A stretch of DNA of 64,000 nucleotides from Thermothielavioides terrestris NRRL 8126 (GCF_000226115.1 NC_016457.1:5766001-5830000); one strand, 5' to 3'. Positions 24,217 through 34,355 are shown, counted from the first letter of the stretch. Notes: generated by a model from the sequence alone, not told the origin. Made by a program: numbers and translations.

Positions 24217-26139
24217 ATGACGGGCGGCGGCAGCGGCGACGGCGACGGGACGTCGAATCTGATCCATCGCCTCGCCATCGAGGATCCGGTGCCGTGGTAC
24301 AAGAAGCCGAATCTGCGGTCCATGTATCTGCTGCTCTTCCCCTGCGTCATCGGCATCGAGATGACCTCGGGCTTTGACTCGCAGATCATCAACTCGGCGC
24401 AGCTGCTGCCCGCCTGGAAAGAGTGTTAGTGGCAATACAGCCCCCTCGGTGTCACTCCACTACCCATGCTGTCTCTGGTTCTGACCGGCATTATCGTCCA
24501 GACTTTGGACATCCGAGCGGCGCCTACAGCGGCATCCTCGCGGCTGCGCTCCCGCTCGGCTCCGTCATCGGGCTCCCGCTGATCCCGCTCATCAACGACA
24601 CGTTCGGGCGGCGGTGGTGCATCATGTTCGGCTCCGTCGTCATGATCGTCGGCACCTTCATCCAGGGCTTCTCCACCAACGGCCCCATGTACATCGTGGC
24701 GCGGGGCATCATCGGGTTCGGGCTGCCGTACGCCATCGTGGCCGGGTCGTGCCTGATCGGCGAGCTGGGGTACCCCAAGGAGCGGCCGATCCTGACGTCG
24801 CTGTTCAACGCGTGCTACTTCATCGGGGCCATCATCGCGGCGGGCACGGCGTTCGGCACGCAGCAGATCCAGAGCGACTGGTCGTGGCGGATCCCGTCGC
24901 TGCTGCAGATGGCGCCGTCGCTGCTGCAGGTCTTCTTCGTCATGTTCCTGCCCGAGTCGCCGCGCTTCCTCGTCAGCAAGGACCGGCTCGAGGAGGCCGA
25001 GCGGGTGCTGGTCAAGTACCACGCCGAGGGCAACGCCGACTCGGCGTTCGTCAAGGCCGAGATGGTGGAGATCAAGACGACGCTGCAGATCGAGATGGAG
25101 CACTCGAAGCGGTCGTGGCTGGACCTCGTGCGCACGTCCGGCATGCGCCGCCGCCTGCTGATCGGCTCGCTGCTCGGCCTGTTCACCCAGCTGTCCGGCA
25201 ACGTGGTCATCTCGTACTTCCTCGGCGACGTGCTCAAGCTGATCGGCTACACGGACCCGGCCTTCCAGACCAAGTACAACCTGGGCAACCAGTGCTGGTC
25301 GCTCGTGTGCGGCGTCAGCGCCGCCCTCGTCGTCATGCGCTTCCGCCGCCGCACCATGTACCTGACCGGCATCCTGTCCATCCTGGCCGTCTACATCGGC
25401 TGGACCACCTGTACGGCTCTCTTCATCGACGACCAGAACCAGGTCGCGGCCAAGCTGTCGCTGTTCTGGATCTACGCCTACAGCCCCACGTACAACCTCT
25501 GCTTCAACGCGTTGACCTACAGTGAGTCTTTTTCCCTTTGTTTTTCCTTCCATTTTTCTTTTCCTGGTCAACTGGCGGACGTCACACCTCCGCTTCACTA
25601 ACGCGCGCTGTCAGCCTACCTCATCGAGGTCTTCCCGTATGCCCAGCGTGCCCGCGGCATCTCCATCTTTCAGTTCTGGGGCAAGGCGGCGCAGTTCTTC
25701 GGCATCTACGTCAACCCGATTGGTACGCTGCAGAATCCCCCCGTAGTCCGGTTCACCCCCCGGGGAGTCTTCGGTGTGTGCTAACCTTACCACTCCTCTC
25801 TCCGCCCGTCCTTGGCAGGCACCCAAGCCATCGGCTGGAAGTACCTGCTGGTCTACTGCTGCTGGATATTCGTCGAGGCCCTCCTGATCTGGTTCCTGTG
25901 GCCCGAGACATCCGGCCGCTCGCTCGAGGAGCTCGCCTTCCGTGCGTTCCCGTCCCTCACCTCCCCTAAGTTGTCCCCGTTCCAAAGAGGAGAATGCCAG
26001 GTTGTTGCTGACACCCTCCTTTTCAGTCTTCGAGCCCGAGGACTACTCCCGGCACACCGAGAAGGCGGTCACCGACGCGGTGCTGCACATCGACGACGAG
26101 AAGATGGGCGCGACGGTCGAGGCAACGGACCGGGTGTAG
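24217..26139 (+). CDS. MFS sugar transporter, lactose-permease-like subgroup
   Basis: Five exons (24217-24424, 24502-25521, 25615-25722, 25819-25941, 26027-26139) give 523 aa; introns are 77, 93, 96 and 85 nt with GT..AG ends and consistent phase. The start ATG at 24217 is the first in frame. Sugar-porter signatures: GFDSQIINS (52-60) after TM1, GRRW (105-108), PESPRF (220-225), TQLSGN (298-303, where other porters have QQxSGxN), RRRTMY between TM8 and TM9, and PETSGRSLEEL (474-484). The GFDSQ and QLSGN forms fit the fungal lactose/cellodextrin-permease branch, but the substrate is not decided by sequence. Twelve helices are expected, with both termini in the cytosol. It is co-oriented with the terpene synthase 1.9 kb upstream; no shared function is implied. 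Confidence 0.93.
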
Positions 26140-26692
26140 GCAGGTGCAGGTGTGAGTCGTGGTGCAGGTCGTTGCGTAGCCACGGGATGCTTCAATCTCT
26201 TTTGAGCTCGATTTGGGTGATGCCAAGTGGAACCTTCGGGGCCATGATCATGATTGGTAACTAAGGTAGCGCAAACGTGATGTGTTCCTTGCTGTTCATT
26301 CGACAGTTGTCGCGCAAATATCGGGCATATTATTATTGTCTTGCGAAGTCCTGCAGCTATCGGGGGCCGAGGCGCGGATGACCGAGCAAGAACAGAAAGA
26401 AAAAAAGAGACAAAAAAGAAGAAAAATGAAAAAGAAACGGAGCCAGGAGCCAAGTTCTCGGGCTCAGCTGTAGAGGGGTCGAGGTGAAGAGGAGGGAGTG
26501 ATTGGGTGAGAACGATGGGGAGAGACGGACATGGAGCGCAACGACGCGTGATAGGGCGGCAAGGAGCTTCCCGTCCATTGACGCTGACGAGCCTCAGCAC
26601 ATATGGATGCTGGGAAGCTCATACGCTCGGTGTGCAAGGCAAGGGAGTTCGTTGGGTTAAGTTGACGCGAGTTGACGCGCCAAGTCCCTAAC
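26140..26692. other. Intergenic region downstream of second transporter
   Basis: 3' flank of the transporter. It contains an A-rich stretch at about 26393-26440 (AAAAAAGAGACAAAAAAGAA-like), otherwise ordinary sequence with no recognisable gene. Confidence 0.5.
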
Positions 26693-26865
26693 GTACGGCG
26701 CTCCAAGTCCTTCACTGTCCATAAACGTGACACTCGTTTGCAACTAACTCCAACCAAACAAACAAACCTGGCCCACTTTCAAAATCGCTCTTCGCTATAT
26801 GCAATAAAACATTGCCTAGGTACCCTGCCTATCGCTCTCGCTTACCTAGTACCTTACCTATCTTG

Positions 26866-27090
26866 TGCGCACCCTACGGCACCTCCACAGTTACGCACCC
26901 TGCGGCACCTACAGTTACGTACCTTGCGGCACCTCCAGTTACGCACCTTGTAGCACCCACAGTTACGTACCCTGCGGCACCCACAGTTACGCACCCTGCG
27001 GCACCCACAGTTACCTACGTACCCTGCGGCACCCACAGTTACGTACCCTGCCTGCGGCAGCCACAGTTGTGCACCCTGCCTATGGCTCCT
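26866..27090 (+). repeat. 24-bp GC-rich minisatellite
   Basis: About nine imperfect head-to-tail units of roughly 24 bp of the form CCCTGCGGCACCCACAGTTA plus CGTA or CGCA. They make repetitive open frames on both strands, which I treat as by-products and not genes. The array sits inside the 592-bp inverted-repeat element. Confidence 0.88.
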
Positions 27091-27130
27091 AGAGGTATTG
27101 CAAGGTGTAAGGTAGCTAAAATATCTTTAA

Positions 27131-27171
27131 TTGCATAGAGCGAGGGGCGATTGCATAGAGCGAGGGGCGAT
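27131..27171 (+). repeat. 20-bp tandem duplication
   Basis: ATTGCATAGAGCGAGGGGCG occurs twice in direct succession within the right arm of the 592-bp element. Confidence 0.9.
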
Positions 27172-27284
27172 TCTTAAAATCGGGTTGCAGCGGGGTAAGC
27201 TGGTTGCTGTGGCGATTGTTCGGCTAGCGGTCAGTTGCAAACGGGTTTAGGTTAATGGACAGTGAAGGACTTGGAGCGCCGTAC

Positions 27285-27703
27285 TAACGCTACCTTAACT
27301 CCTGCAGGTAGTTAACTCAGCAGCGTTAGCTTCCACAATATGTTTGGGAACGCGGCCCCACCTGCCCAAGCTCATCAATCCGGAGTCCGCACATCACCAC
27401 CTCCTTCCTAGATCCCTCCATCACTCCCCCAGGGCACCATGCTCTTCTCAGCTGTCTTCTCCCCGGTGTTTCCGTCCCGACGCCTCCCCCGTTAAGTTCG
27501 CGCACTATAGCAACAATGCGGCCGCCCTTTCTGCGAATTGACGATCGAGCTCCCTGCTTCCCGAACCGACAACTTCGTGCGCTTCGCGCGGGGCATCGCG
27601 GGGCAACTGGAAGTACATACTCGATACAGCGCTGTCGGAGATCCTGATCAGTCCATCAGCCAGAGGCAGAGGGTAGAGGGCAGCGGCTGCGAATTCCACC
27701 ACC
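27285..27703. other. Promoter and 5' leader of F-box gene
   Basis: Sequence between the inverted-repeat element and the F-box start. It is pyrimidine-rich around 27390-27470, with no competing gene. A short palindromic AACTCCTGCAGGTAGTT-like sequence lies at 27298-27315. Confidence 0.45.
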
Positions 27704-29122
27704 ATGGCTTCCGGTCAAGCCGCCGTTGCCGCGGCTGGCACGCTCCCGACCGAGCTGCTCTGCCTGATTTTTAGCTTCCTCGACGGGCCGCCGCCCTCGG
27801 ACGACCGGCTGCACGAACAGCCGCGGCGCGACATGCTGAGAGCCTCCCGGTGCCTGCTCAAGAACGTCTCCCGCGTCAGCAAGCGATGGCGCGCCGTCGT
27901 CCTGCCCACGCTCTTTCGCCATGTCGTCTGGTCTCTCGACTGGCTTGAGTTGCAGGATCCGGACCTGGTCGACGAGCTGCCGTTGCTCGCTTTCTTGCGA
28001 ACTAGCGGGCTCGGCCGCCACGTCCAGTCGTTCGCCATCATTGTCTCGCACACGACCCTGCCCAGCAAACAGCGCTCCGAAACCCCGGGCTCATCGTCGG
28101 CGTCCTCCTCTGCTCGCCGTTTCGCCGTCTCGGGAGCCGCCTGGACACCTCCAGGCATCCTTGATCCGTCCTTCGCCATATACAATGAAGACTACAACTG
28201 GCTATGGAACGCGCTGTTCAAGCTGGTGGATCCTCTCCGCTTCACCATCATCGCCTCTCCGCAAACGTTGGCTCGGCTGTTTGCATCCGCCCTGTTCATC
28301 GGGGACGCCGATCTCTTCGCCAGCGAGGAGCAGTTCCACATCCTCTCCCTCTCGCGCGAGTCCCGATCGACACCAGCCCCGCCGCCACCCACCCAGCCTC
28401 CCAACGTTCCCGCCGCCGCCCCTAACAGCGGCTGCGGGGGCGCTCGGCGCCCCGCCGAGCGGCAGCACATCCCGGTCGCCCTGTTCACCCTCCGGCCCTG
28501 GTCTCACCTCCTCCTGAACGAGAACTCGTCGATCCGCGCATACAGGAACTACGAGTACTTCGCCAAGAACCCGCCTTCCATCCTCGACCCGCTGCTGATC
28601 AGCAGCGGCGACGGCGGCCTCACGACCAGCAACAGCCCGTGCCTGCTGCCGCCCACCGTGCGCTCGCTCGCCTACGTCGCCATCTTCCCGCTGGCGCTGC
28701 ACTTCCGCAAGCTCACGCGCCACCTGCCGCGCCTCGACCGCCTGTTCGTCCAGCTGGCCCCGCGCAACGACATCCTGCGCGACCCGGCCGAGATGGACCA
28801 CGTCCAGCCCGCCGACCTGTGGCTCGAGCGCCAGGAGTGCTACGAGTCCATCCTGTTCCGCCTCGCCCACGCCCCGCCCGCCGCGCCGCCTCATGGGGGG
28901 CAGCTACCGCTACAGCCACCCAGCGGCGCCCTCGACGACGGCGGGGACGACAGCGACGACTTCAACATCCTCCGCGAGGCGCGCAACTGGAGCCTGCTGC
29001 GCAGGCTGGAGACGGGCGACGCGCACGACGACGCCGATTGGTGGCAGTGGATGGTGCAGCAGATGCTCGCCGGCCGCAGGGACTGGCGCGTCGAGCGCGA
29101 GGGCGTCTTCGTGAGGACGTGA
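27704..29122 (+). CDS. F-box domain protein
   Basis: Single-exon gene of 472 aa. The start ATG sits in a strong context (CCACCATGG). Residues about 13-75 form an F-box: LPTELLCLIFSFLD, then a short insertion, then LLKNVSRVSKRW and VVLPTLFRHVVW. F-box proteins bind Skp1 and bring substrates to an SCF ubiquitin ligase. No WD40 or clear leucine-rich repeats are visible in the rest. The C-terminal part has a Pro/Ala-rich low-complexity insert (about 222-255) and ends VEREGVFVRT. The protein probably belongs to the large and fast-evolving fungal F-box families, so the target is unknown. High GC at third positions opens long shadow frames on both strands. Confidence 0.85.
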   Translation: MASGQAAVAAAGTLPTELLCLIFSFLDGPPPSDDRLHEQPRRDMLRASRCLLKNVSRVSKRWRAVVLPTLFRHVVWSLDWLELQDPDLVDELPLLAFLRTSGLGRHVQSFAIIVSHTTLPSKQRSETPGSSSASSSARRFAVSGAAWTPPGILDPSFAIYNEDYNWLWNALFKLVDPLRFTIIASPQTLARLFASALFIGDADLFASEEQFHILSLSRESRSTPAPPPPTQPPNVPAAAPNSGCGGARRPAERQHIPVALFTLRPWSHLLLNENSSIRAYRNYEYFAKNPPSILDPLLISSGDGGLTTSNSPCLLPPTVRSLAYVAIFPLALHFRKLTRHLPRLDRLFVQLAPRNDILRDPAEMDHVQPADLWLERQECYESILFRLAHAPPAAPPHGGQLPLQPPSGALDDGGDDSDDFNILREARNWSLLRRLETGDAHDDADWWQWMVQQMLAGRRDWRVEREGVFVRT

Positions 29123-30145
29123 CCGGTCATTTGTGGCGGAGTGGCATCAGACGACGTCTCGGTGGCCGCACGGGGAGTTGGTTGGCTGATCCCTGCCTGC
29201 CATCAGCCATGTGGCCGGAGCTGGACGCTCCTGGCCATCCTTTATGCGCGGGCTTTGGAGTAGTGATGAGCCATAACTGGGGCAACGTGCTACGCAGTCA
29301 TTGGGGTACGTGGTGTCTATCCTAACCATCCATTATTACCTTGCCCCTTCGTAGTATGCTGTTACATATGCCGCCTATACATGCGAGGTCATACATACCC
29401 GAGAGTAAGGTGACTAGAAGCTCCTGGTTTAGGCCGGGGTATCTCTAGAAAACACTCCCAACACAAACAAGTAAACAAGATTCCGCCCACCATCTTACAG
29501 ATCCATCCCTTGCCACTGGCCTGTGCGAGCTTCCCATGATCACTAGCAGACCGCGCCGGGTACATGCCATCCAAGTCAAGTCCCTCTCTGCACCCACCGC
29601 CGAACCAGGAGGGCGTCACTGGGCCGCAGCCAACATCTTGCGTCCACCAAAGTTTGTCTAGTTGCTGGAGCCGCATACGCATCAGGCATGTACGTCTTGC
29701 CGCAAGGAAGCCGATGAAGCGGCTGTGCTATGCACTGGCAAACACGACAGCAACCCAGGCACACTGCTCTCTGCGCTCTGCCGCTCCCTGGAGTTCGGGC
29801 AGGCAGAGTGAAGCCGACCTTAGCGCTGCATCGGGTGCCCCCCGCTCGACTTGTCTGTAGTACAGAGGAAGAGCAGAGGATAACGTGCTTGCTGCTATCG
29901 TTTCGGCACGGCTGCAGTGCCGGGATGGCCTCAGCCTCCGTTTGTTTGGCCGTCGACGATGCGTAGTCGGAGAGAGAGGGGAAGCCCGCTGAGCGTGTTT
30001 GGAGGCGCAGTAGTGGGTCGGTCGGCAGGCCGCTGACGGCACGGTCGTTGCGCGTCGCCGCGGGACAGCCGGGACCTCCCGGGGTGGGTTGGCCTGCGGT
30101 AGTTTCAAGCTTCGCTGAACCATTGCAAGCAGCGGCGGCGGGGCG
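29123..30145. other. Convergent intergenic region
   Basis: Shared 3' flanks of the F-box gene (plus) and the transporter (minus). No conserved coding sequence is recognised. Confidence 0.5.
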
Positions 30146-31882
30146 CTAGTCATCCTCGTCGTCGTCGTCGCTCAAGTCGACGGGCTTCCTGTGGTCGGCC
30201 TCGTTCATCTCGCGCCAGGTGCTCCAGCTGAGCATGGCGAAGGCGGCGACGATCAGCAGGCCGCCGATGATGCCGGCCGGCGTGAGCGGGTTGCTGCTCA
30301 GGTACCAGTCGGCGACGGCGACGATGAAGATGGTCAGCAGGGCGGCGACGGAGCTGAGCACGGGGCTCGTGAGCGAGATGAGCACGAGGAAGGAGCCCGA
30401 GAAGACCATGTTCATGAGGACGCTGAGGAACAGCAGCCAGGCGGTTCGGCCCGTCGGCACCTCGAAGGTCTCCCAGCCCAGCACGTGCAGGATGGGCAGC
30501 GGGATCCACAGCACGCACAGCGTGAAAGCGCCGATCAGGCTGCCGAACGTGTTGGCGAAGATGACGCCCTTGGTGGCGTCGGCGCCGTCAGGCGGGCACG
30601 CGAACCGCTTATACAACACCTCGTACAGGCCGTACAGCACCGACCCGACGCCGATGATCAGGTTGCCCGCCAGCCGCGCGCCCGGCTCGACCGAGTCCCC
30701 CGCGCTGCCGGTCTTGACCCCCTGCGTGTACCCGCCGTCGCCGTAGGCGACGACCAGCACGCCGGTGATCGCCACCGCGACAGCAATCGTCTTGTCCAGC
30801 CGCAGCGGCTCCTTCAGCAGCGGCACCGAGAAGGCGTACGCAAAGAAGGCGCTGCAGTTGTAGATGGCCGTGAGGTCGCTCGGCGTGGTCATGCTGACGG
30901 CCACGTACCAGCTCAGCCCGGCGACGGTCAGCGCCATCGTGACAAACACGGTCGTCCTCGCCATGTACGGCCACGGCGAGCGCGCGGCCGGCCCGTGCCC
31001 CGCCAACCCCAGCAGCCCACCATGCCCGCTGCGCCTGAGCCCGTGCCCGTGCCCATTCCCCAGCGCCAACCCGCCCCCGCCAGCACTCGCACTCCGCCCA
31101 CGGTGAACAGCAGCCGAGCCGGCCCTCACGTCCCTCGTCTCCACCATGCGCGCGACGGCGTCCAGCAGGCGCACGTGGCCCTCCCAGAAGCGGCGCCACG
31201 GCTGCTCGCGGCGGCGCAGGCGCAGCACGCACAGCTGCAGCGGCCACAGCAGCACCCAGGACGAGTGGGTCAGCCACAGCATGCAGTAGGCCTTGTCCCA
31301 GGCGAGGTCGTGCTGGATGTAGGACGCGAGCTCCGTCTGGACGGTGAAGGAGACGAGCGAGGTCAGCAGGAAGAAGGACGCGTAGCTGTACCGCCGGCGG
31401 GCGTCGAGCCGCGTCGCGGCCGTCGTCGGCGTCGTGAGGTGGCGGTGCGCGGCGCTGAAGAAGGAAGCGGCGCCGCTGTCGCGGGAGGAGGGGCTGCGCG
31501 AGCGGAGGAGGCTCATGATACCGCCGCCACCGCCGCCGCCGCCGCTGGATGTGCTGCTCCGGCGGGGTGCCATGGAGCGGTCGTCGTCGTCGTCGTCGTC
31601 GTCGTCGTTGTCGACGTCGCCGACGGGATCGTGATTGTTGGCGAATGGGTCGGGATCGTCGGATTTATCGGCGTCGTGGGCGTCGTGGGCGTCGTCGGTT
31701 GGGGCGGGTGGGGAAGGGGAAGGCTTCGGTGCTGCGTCGCTGCGTCTTGGAGGGGAAGGTGCGGTGTCGTCTTGCAGCAGCGGCGGGCTGGCGCAGGAGG
31801 TCTGGTATGAGTGGCGGGTGTCGCGGTCGGGCTCGTCAGCGAGGAGAGGGTCGTGGGCGCTCGCGTCGCTCGGGTCCAGCAT
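30146..31882 (-). CDS. Multi-pass membrane transporter of the EamA/DMT (SLC35F-like) type
   Basis: Single exon, 578 aa from the ATG at 31882-31880. The frame is open 48 codons further (to 32026), but that extension looks unlike protein and the MLDPSDAS start gives an acidic cytosolic N-terminus typical of the group. Residues about 20-165 are low complexity, with an Asp run and a Gly run. Roughly ten hydrophobic segments follow: the first pair (YASFFLLTSLVSF..., YCMLWLTHSSWVLLWPLQL), a hydrophilic loop of about 90 residues, then eight more, ending before an acidic tail DLSDDDDEDD. VLYGLYEVLYKRF and SFLVLISLTSPVLSSVAALLTIF resemble vacuolar or Golgi nucleotide-sugar-transporter-like DMT proteins. 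The substrate is unknown. Confidence 0.85.
   Translation of the reverse strand: MLDPSDASAHDPLLADEPDRDTRHSYQTSCASPPLLQDDTAPSPPRRSDAAPKPSPSPPAPTDDAHDAHDADKSDDPDPFANNHDPVGDVDNDDDDDDDDDRSMAPRRSSTSSGGGGGGGGIMSLLRSRSPSSRDSGAASFFSAAHRHLTTPTTAATRLDARRRYSYASFFLLTSLVSFTVQTELASYIQHDLAWDKAYCMLWLTHSSWVLLWPLQLCVLRLRRREQPWRRFWEGHVRLLDAVARMVETRDVRAGSAAVHRGRSASAGGGGLALGNGHGHGLRRSGHGGLLGLAGHGPAARSPWPYMARTTVFVTMALTVAGLSWYVAVSMTTPSDLTAIYNCSAFFAYAFSVPLLKEPLRLDKTIAVAVAITGVLVVAYGDGGYTQGVKTGSAGDSVEPGARLAGNLIIGVGSVLYGLYEVLYKRFACPPDGADATKGVIFANTFGSLIGAFTLCVLWIPLPILHVLGWETFEVPTGRTAWLLFLSVLMNMVFSGSFLVLISLTSPVLSSVAALLTIFIVAVADWYLSSNPLTPAGIIGGLLIVAAFAMLSWSTWREMNEADHRKPVDLSDDDDEDD
31572..31612 (-). repeat. GAC/GTC triplet repeat coding for poly-Asp
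   Basis: A run of GTC triplets on the plus strand encodes nine or so Asp residues in the cytosolic N-terminus of the DMT transporter. Triplet runs like this are length-variable. Confidence 0.85.
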
Positions 31883-32400
31883 GGTAGGTTGGCCCAGATG
31901 AGCCGGCGCGCGGAGGGCCCGTCGTGCGCAAGTGGCTCGTGCTGCGGCCCGTCCGAAGTGTCCGGGGCGTTGGTGGTAGCGAGACGGTTGGGTGGGTTGC
32001 GATCCGGCGTTCCGGAACCAGCTCAAGCCCGGTCTGGCCCACAGAGCCTGCCTGCCAGCCTGGCTGCCACCACCGGGTCCTCAGTCCACCAAGTCGCGGG
32101 TACCTGTGCCGTCCGAGCGCAGCGTGTCGTCCGCCGCCATGAAGTTTCTGCGAAACGACCGGACAGTCTGCCAACGCTGCCTGCTCTGATGCAATCGCGG
32201 GCAGCGCAATCTTGAGCACGCCGGCCCGTGGACGTTGGTGTGTCGTCGGCGCTGATGGATTTTCCGTTCGCTCGGCTTCGGCTGCTCAGGGCTCCGAATT
32301 GTCCAGTTTTGGGCCGGGGACACGTGCGGAACAACCCAAGAAGCGAGCAAGGGAACTTGATCCCTCGGCATCAGCTGCAGGTTTCCCGAGCTGATGGCTA
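31883..32400. other. Upstream region of DMT transporter
   Basis: Promoter and leader of the minus-strand transporter. No gene is recognised. It ends where a MITE begins. Confidence 0.45.
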
Positions 32401-32795
32401 AAGAGGTCCCGCCAAGACTAATTTCGGCCAATTGTCGGCAATGTTTTTACAGCGTCAGTACCCCGCCAAGACCGCCAAGGGGTTTGCACTATCGCCACGG
32501 GTTAGCCACGGGTTAGTTCGCCGGGGGTACAGGGGGCGGCGCCAGCCCCCCGCTAGTTAGGGTGAGGGTTATAGTTAGGGTGAAGGTCAAGGTTAGGGTG
32601 AGGGTTAACTTCGTTTTCTTTTTTTTCGATTTAGTTGAGGTTTCGTAAAGTTGTTGCAACGAGTCTTTGCGATTGTTCGTTGTTGATGTTGCTCGAAGTC
32701 GTCGAGGCCCCGTCGCGGCCCCGCTTACCCCGTGGCGATTGTAAATACTTGTAAGCGGTAGTCTCCGAAATTAGGTAGTCTTGGCGGGACCTCTT
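32401..32795. mobile_element. MITE copy 1 with TA target duplication and telomere-like interior
   Basis: 395 bp bounded by terminal inverted repeats: left AAGAGGTCCCGCCAAGACTA... (32401-32427), right its reverse complement with a 4-bp GGTA insertion (ends 32795). TA flanks both ends (32399-32400 and 32796-32797), as for Tc1/mariner-type MITEs. The interior at about 32555-32610 carries spaced GTTAGGGT words resembling the fungal telomere unit TTAGGG. No coding capacity. Three copies exist in the window. Confidence 0.88.
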
Positions 32796-32797
32796 TA

Positions 32798-33093
32798 GCT
32801 AGTATATAACCTTTCCCGATCTGTGGGGAATCCGCCAATCAGGAGCTGCCAGACACCTGTTAGCGGGTTCGTTCATCCTCGCGTTATCCTATCCGGTGCT
32901 TCATACTGTGGAGGTCGTGCCTGGCTGTGGACCTGTGGGGTTTGCAGTGGAGAGCATCGCTGTTGGAGGCGTTGGATCCACGGGGAAACCGACAGTTCCA
33001 TCCGCCAAGCACACATGACCGAGCACCATCAGGCTTCCAGGTTATCAGCAAGTTGGCATCCCTCCGAACTGCAACGACCTGGTAAAACTGCGG

Positions 33094-33135
<42 letters not shown>

Positions 33136-33559
33136 CTCGGTTCTGTTCTCTAGGGCTTTCTGGAAGCTTTCAAGCAAAACCGCCATTCCGTACAGGAGAA
33201 GAGCAGCTGACATCCCGTTGCAATTGTTGGCTCCCCTGTCGGCCTCCGTGTCGCATGCGAGCTGTTGCCTGACATGGCCAAGCCCACCCATCATTGGGCA
33301 GCTCATCTGCTGAAGGAAACTTCGTATTCCGTGCACAAAGCAAACACACTTCACCAATCCCGAATCCTTCGTCGAGCCTTTCCGACCCAAGCAATCTCCT
33401 GGGACTTGGCGTCGAACTTGAAGGACGACTTCTCCCCGACGCGACGCTACAATACACGAGTTGCCCTGCTGCTTGCCAGTGTACGGATTACTCCGTAGCC
33501 ACTACGCCGTCAGCTGGTTGGGCTCAGAGGTCCGCCCAGTCACTTCGTGACAGTGCGGA
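32798..33559. other. Intergenic region with long poly(A) tract
   Basis: GC-balanced sequence with no recognisable gene. The main landmark is the A39 tract at 33094-33132. Confidence 0.5.
33094..33132 (+). repeat. Poly(A) tract, 39 nt
   Basis: 39 consecutive A residues in intergenic DNA. It could be a retroposed tail, but the sequence before it (about 32990-33090) is not recognisable as a LINE or a spliced gene copy, and no flanking duplication is obvious. Confidence 0.9.
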
Positions 33560-34355
33560 ACACGGATCGACCGGAGCGTCGATCAGCTTGTCTCGCGACC
33601 AGACGCCTTGAGGATCTCGCTCTCGCACTCGGTTACGCCGTTGATCCAGCCTGCAGCGTCCTGGACATGTTGCTCCGAGCAGACTCTTTCAGTCCGTGCC
33701 GGGGCGAGTCACGCACTGCTCACCTTGAATTGCAATCCGGTGTTCTTGGGAGCGCCACGGTATTCGTCCGTTAGCGCCTCGCCCAGTTCCTCTTATCACT
33801 CTGGCGAAGTTGGGCTGGTAGTGCGTTGCCGCCAGGCTCTCGGCGAGTTTCTGGACGATCGGGCTGAGGCTGCCGTATGCCTCGTAGCCCAACGCCCACA
33901 GCGTGTCGGCGCCCACGTCTTTCGGCAGATGGACGATCTCCAAGATTGCCTGGTCGCACGGGATATTCTCAAAGGTGATGCTGAATCCCGACAATCAGCT
34001 CAGTCTTGCCAACGCTACACTCCTCTCAAGGGCTTCAGGTCTCACTGACTCGGCATATGCCAGCCCAGGCTGGTTAAAGTCCTGGTTTTGGAAGAACAAC
34101 ATTCCGCGCTGAGACATTGACAGTTCGGACCACCGATCAGCTTTCGGTCCTTTGCCCCGAAGATGGGAGGAGAGAAGGGGAAGGAGAGGGCAAGGCAGAC
34201 CGAGGATGGCCAGGTTGCTGACCTCGGTATTGCCGGGGAGAATCTCGCTCAGCTGCAGGTTGGGAACTTTCCCACTGATGGCAGCGGTGAGATCAGACCT
34301 CGCCTTCTTTGGGACAGCAACAGCTCGAGGAGCAGGCTGGATATCAGCATCTGCC
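33560..34355 (-). pseudogene. Decayed TauD-like alpha-ketoglutarate-dependent dioxygenase
   Basis: Separate minus-strand segments match the fungal alpha-ketoglutarate-dependent dioxygenase family in the right order. About 34345-34235 reads DLTAAISGKVPNLQLSEI; 34130-34070 reads SQRGMLFFQNQDF (family: RGVLFFRDQDF). About 33990-33790 reads ITFENIPCDQAILEIVHLP, then GADTLWALGYEAYGSLSP and LAATHYQPNFA. At 33780-33725 it reads DEYRGAPKNTGLQFK, followed by an intron-like GT..AG gap 33723-33661 and NGVTECESEIL near 33640. The segments lie in different frames. The first iron ligands (HxD before ITFE) read as GFS, and the C-terminal ligand region is not recognisable. The gene is dead. Confidence 0.75.

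Larger units (their letters stand above)
26693..27284. mobile_element. 592-bp non-autonomous inverted-repeat element
   Basis: Ends are a perfect 28-bp inverted pair: 26693-26720 (begins GTACGGCGCTCCAAGTCC) and 27257-27284 (ends in its reverse complement). Beyond the core the arms stay imperfectly complementary for roughly 120 bp (for example CGCTCTTCGCTATATGCAAT near 26785-26805 against ATTGCATAGAGCGAGG near 27132). The flanks carry TAAC on both sides (26689-26692 and 27285-27288), a possible 4-bp target duplication. No transposase is encoded. The centre is a minisatellite. Superfamily not assignable from the ends alone. Confidence 0.8.

Noticed and set aside
24426..25598. 390-codon minus frame antisense to the second transporter
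   Set aside because: Asp/Glu/Arg/Gln-rich mirror of codon bias; no domain.
26812..27138. Repetitive frames of 60-108 codons on both strands
   Set aside because: They arise from the 24-bp minisatellite, whose length is a multiple of three.
30191..31810. 539-codon plus frame antisense to the DMT transporter
   Set aside because: Low-complexity Gly/Arg/Val/Gln translation; the minus strand encodes a coherent membrane protein.
32550..32610. Telomere or internal telomeric array
   Set aside because: The TTAGGG-like words are few, spaced and inside a TA-flanked MITE, so this is not a chromosome end.
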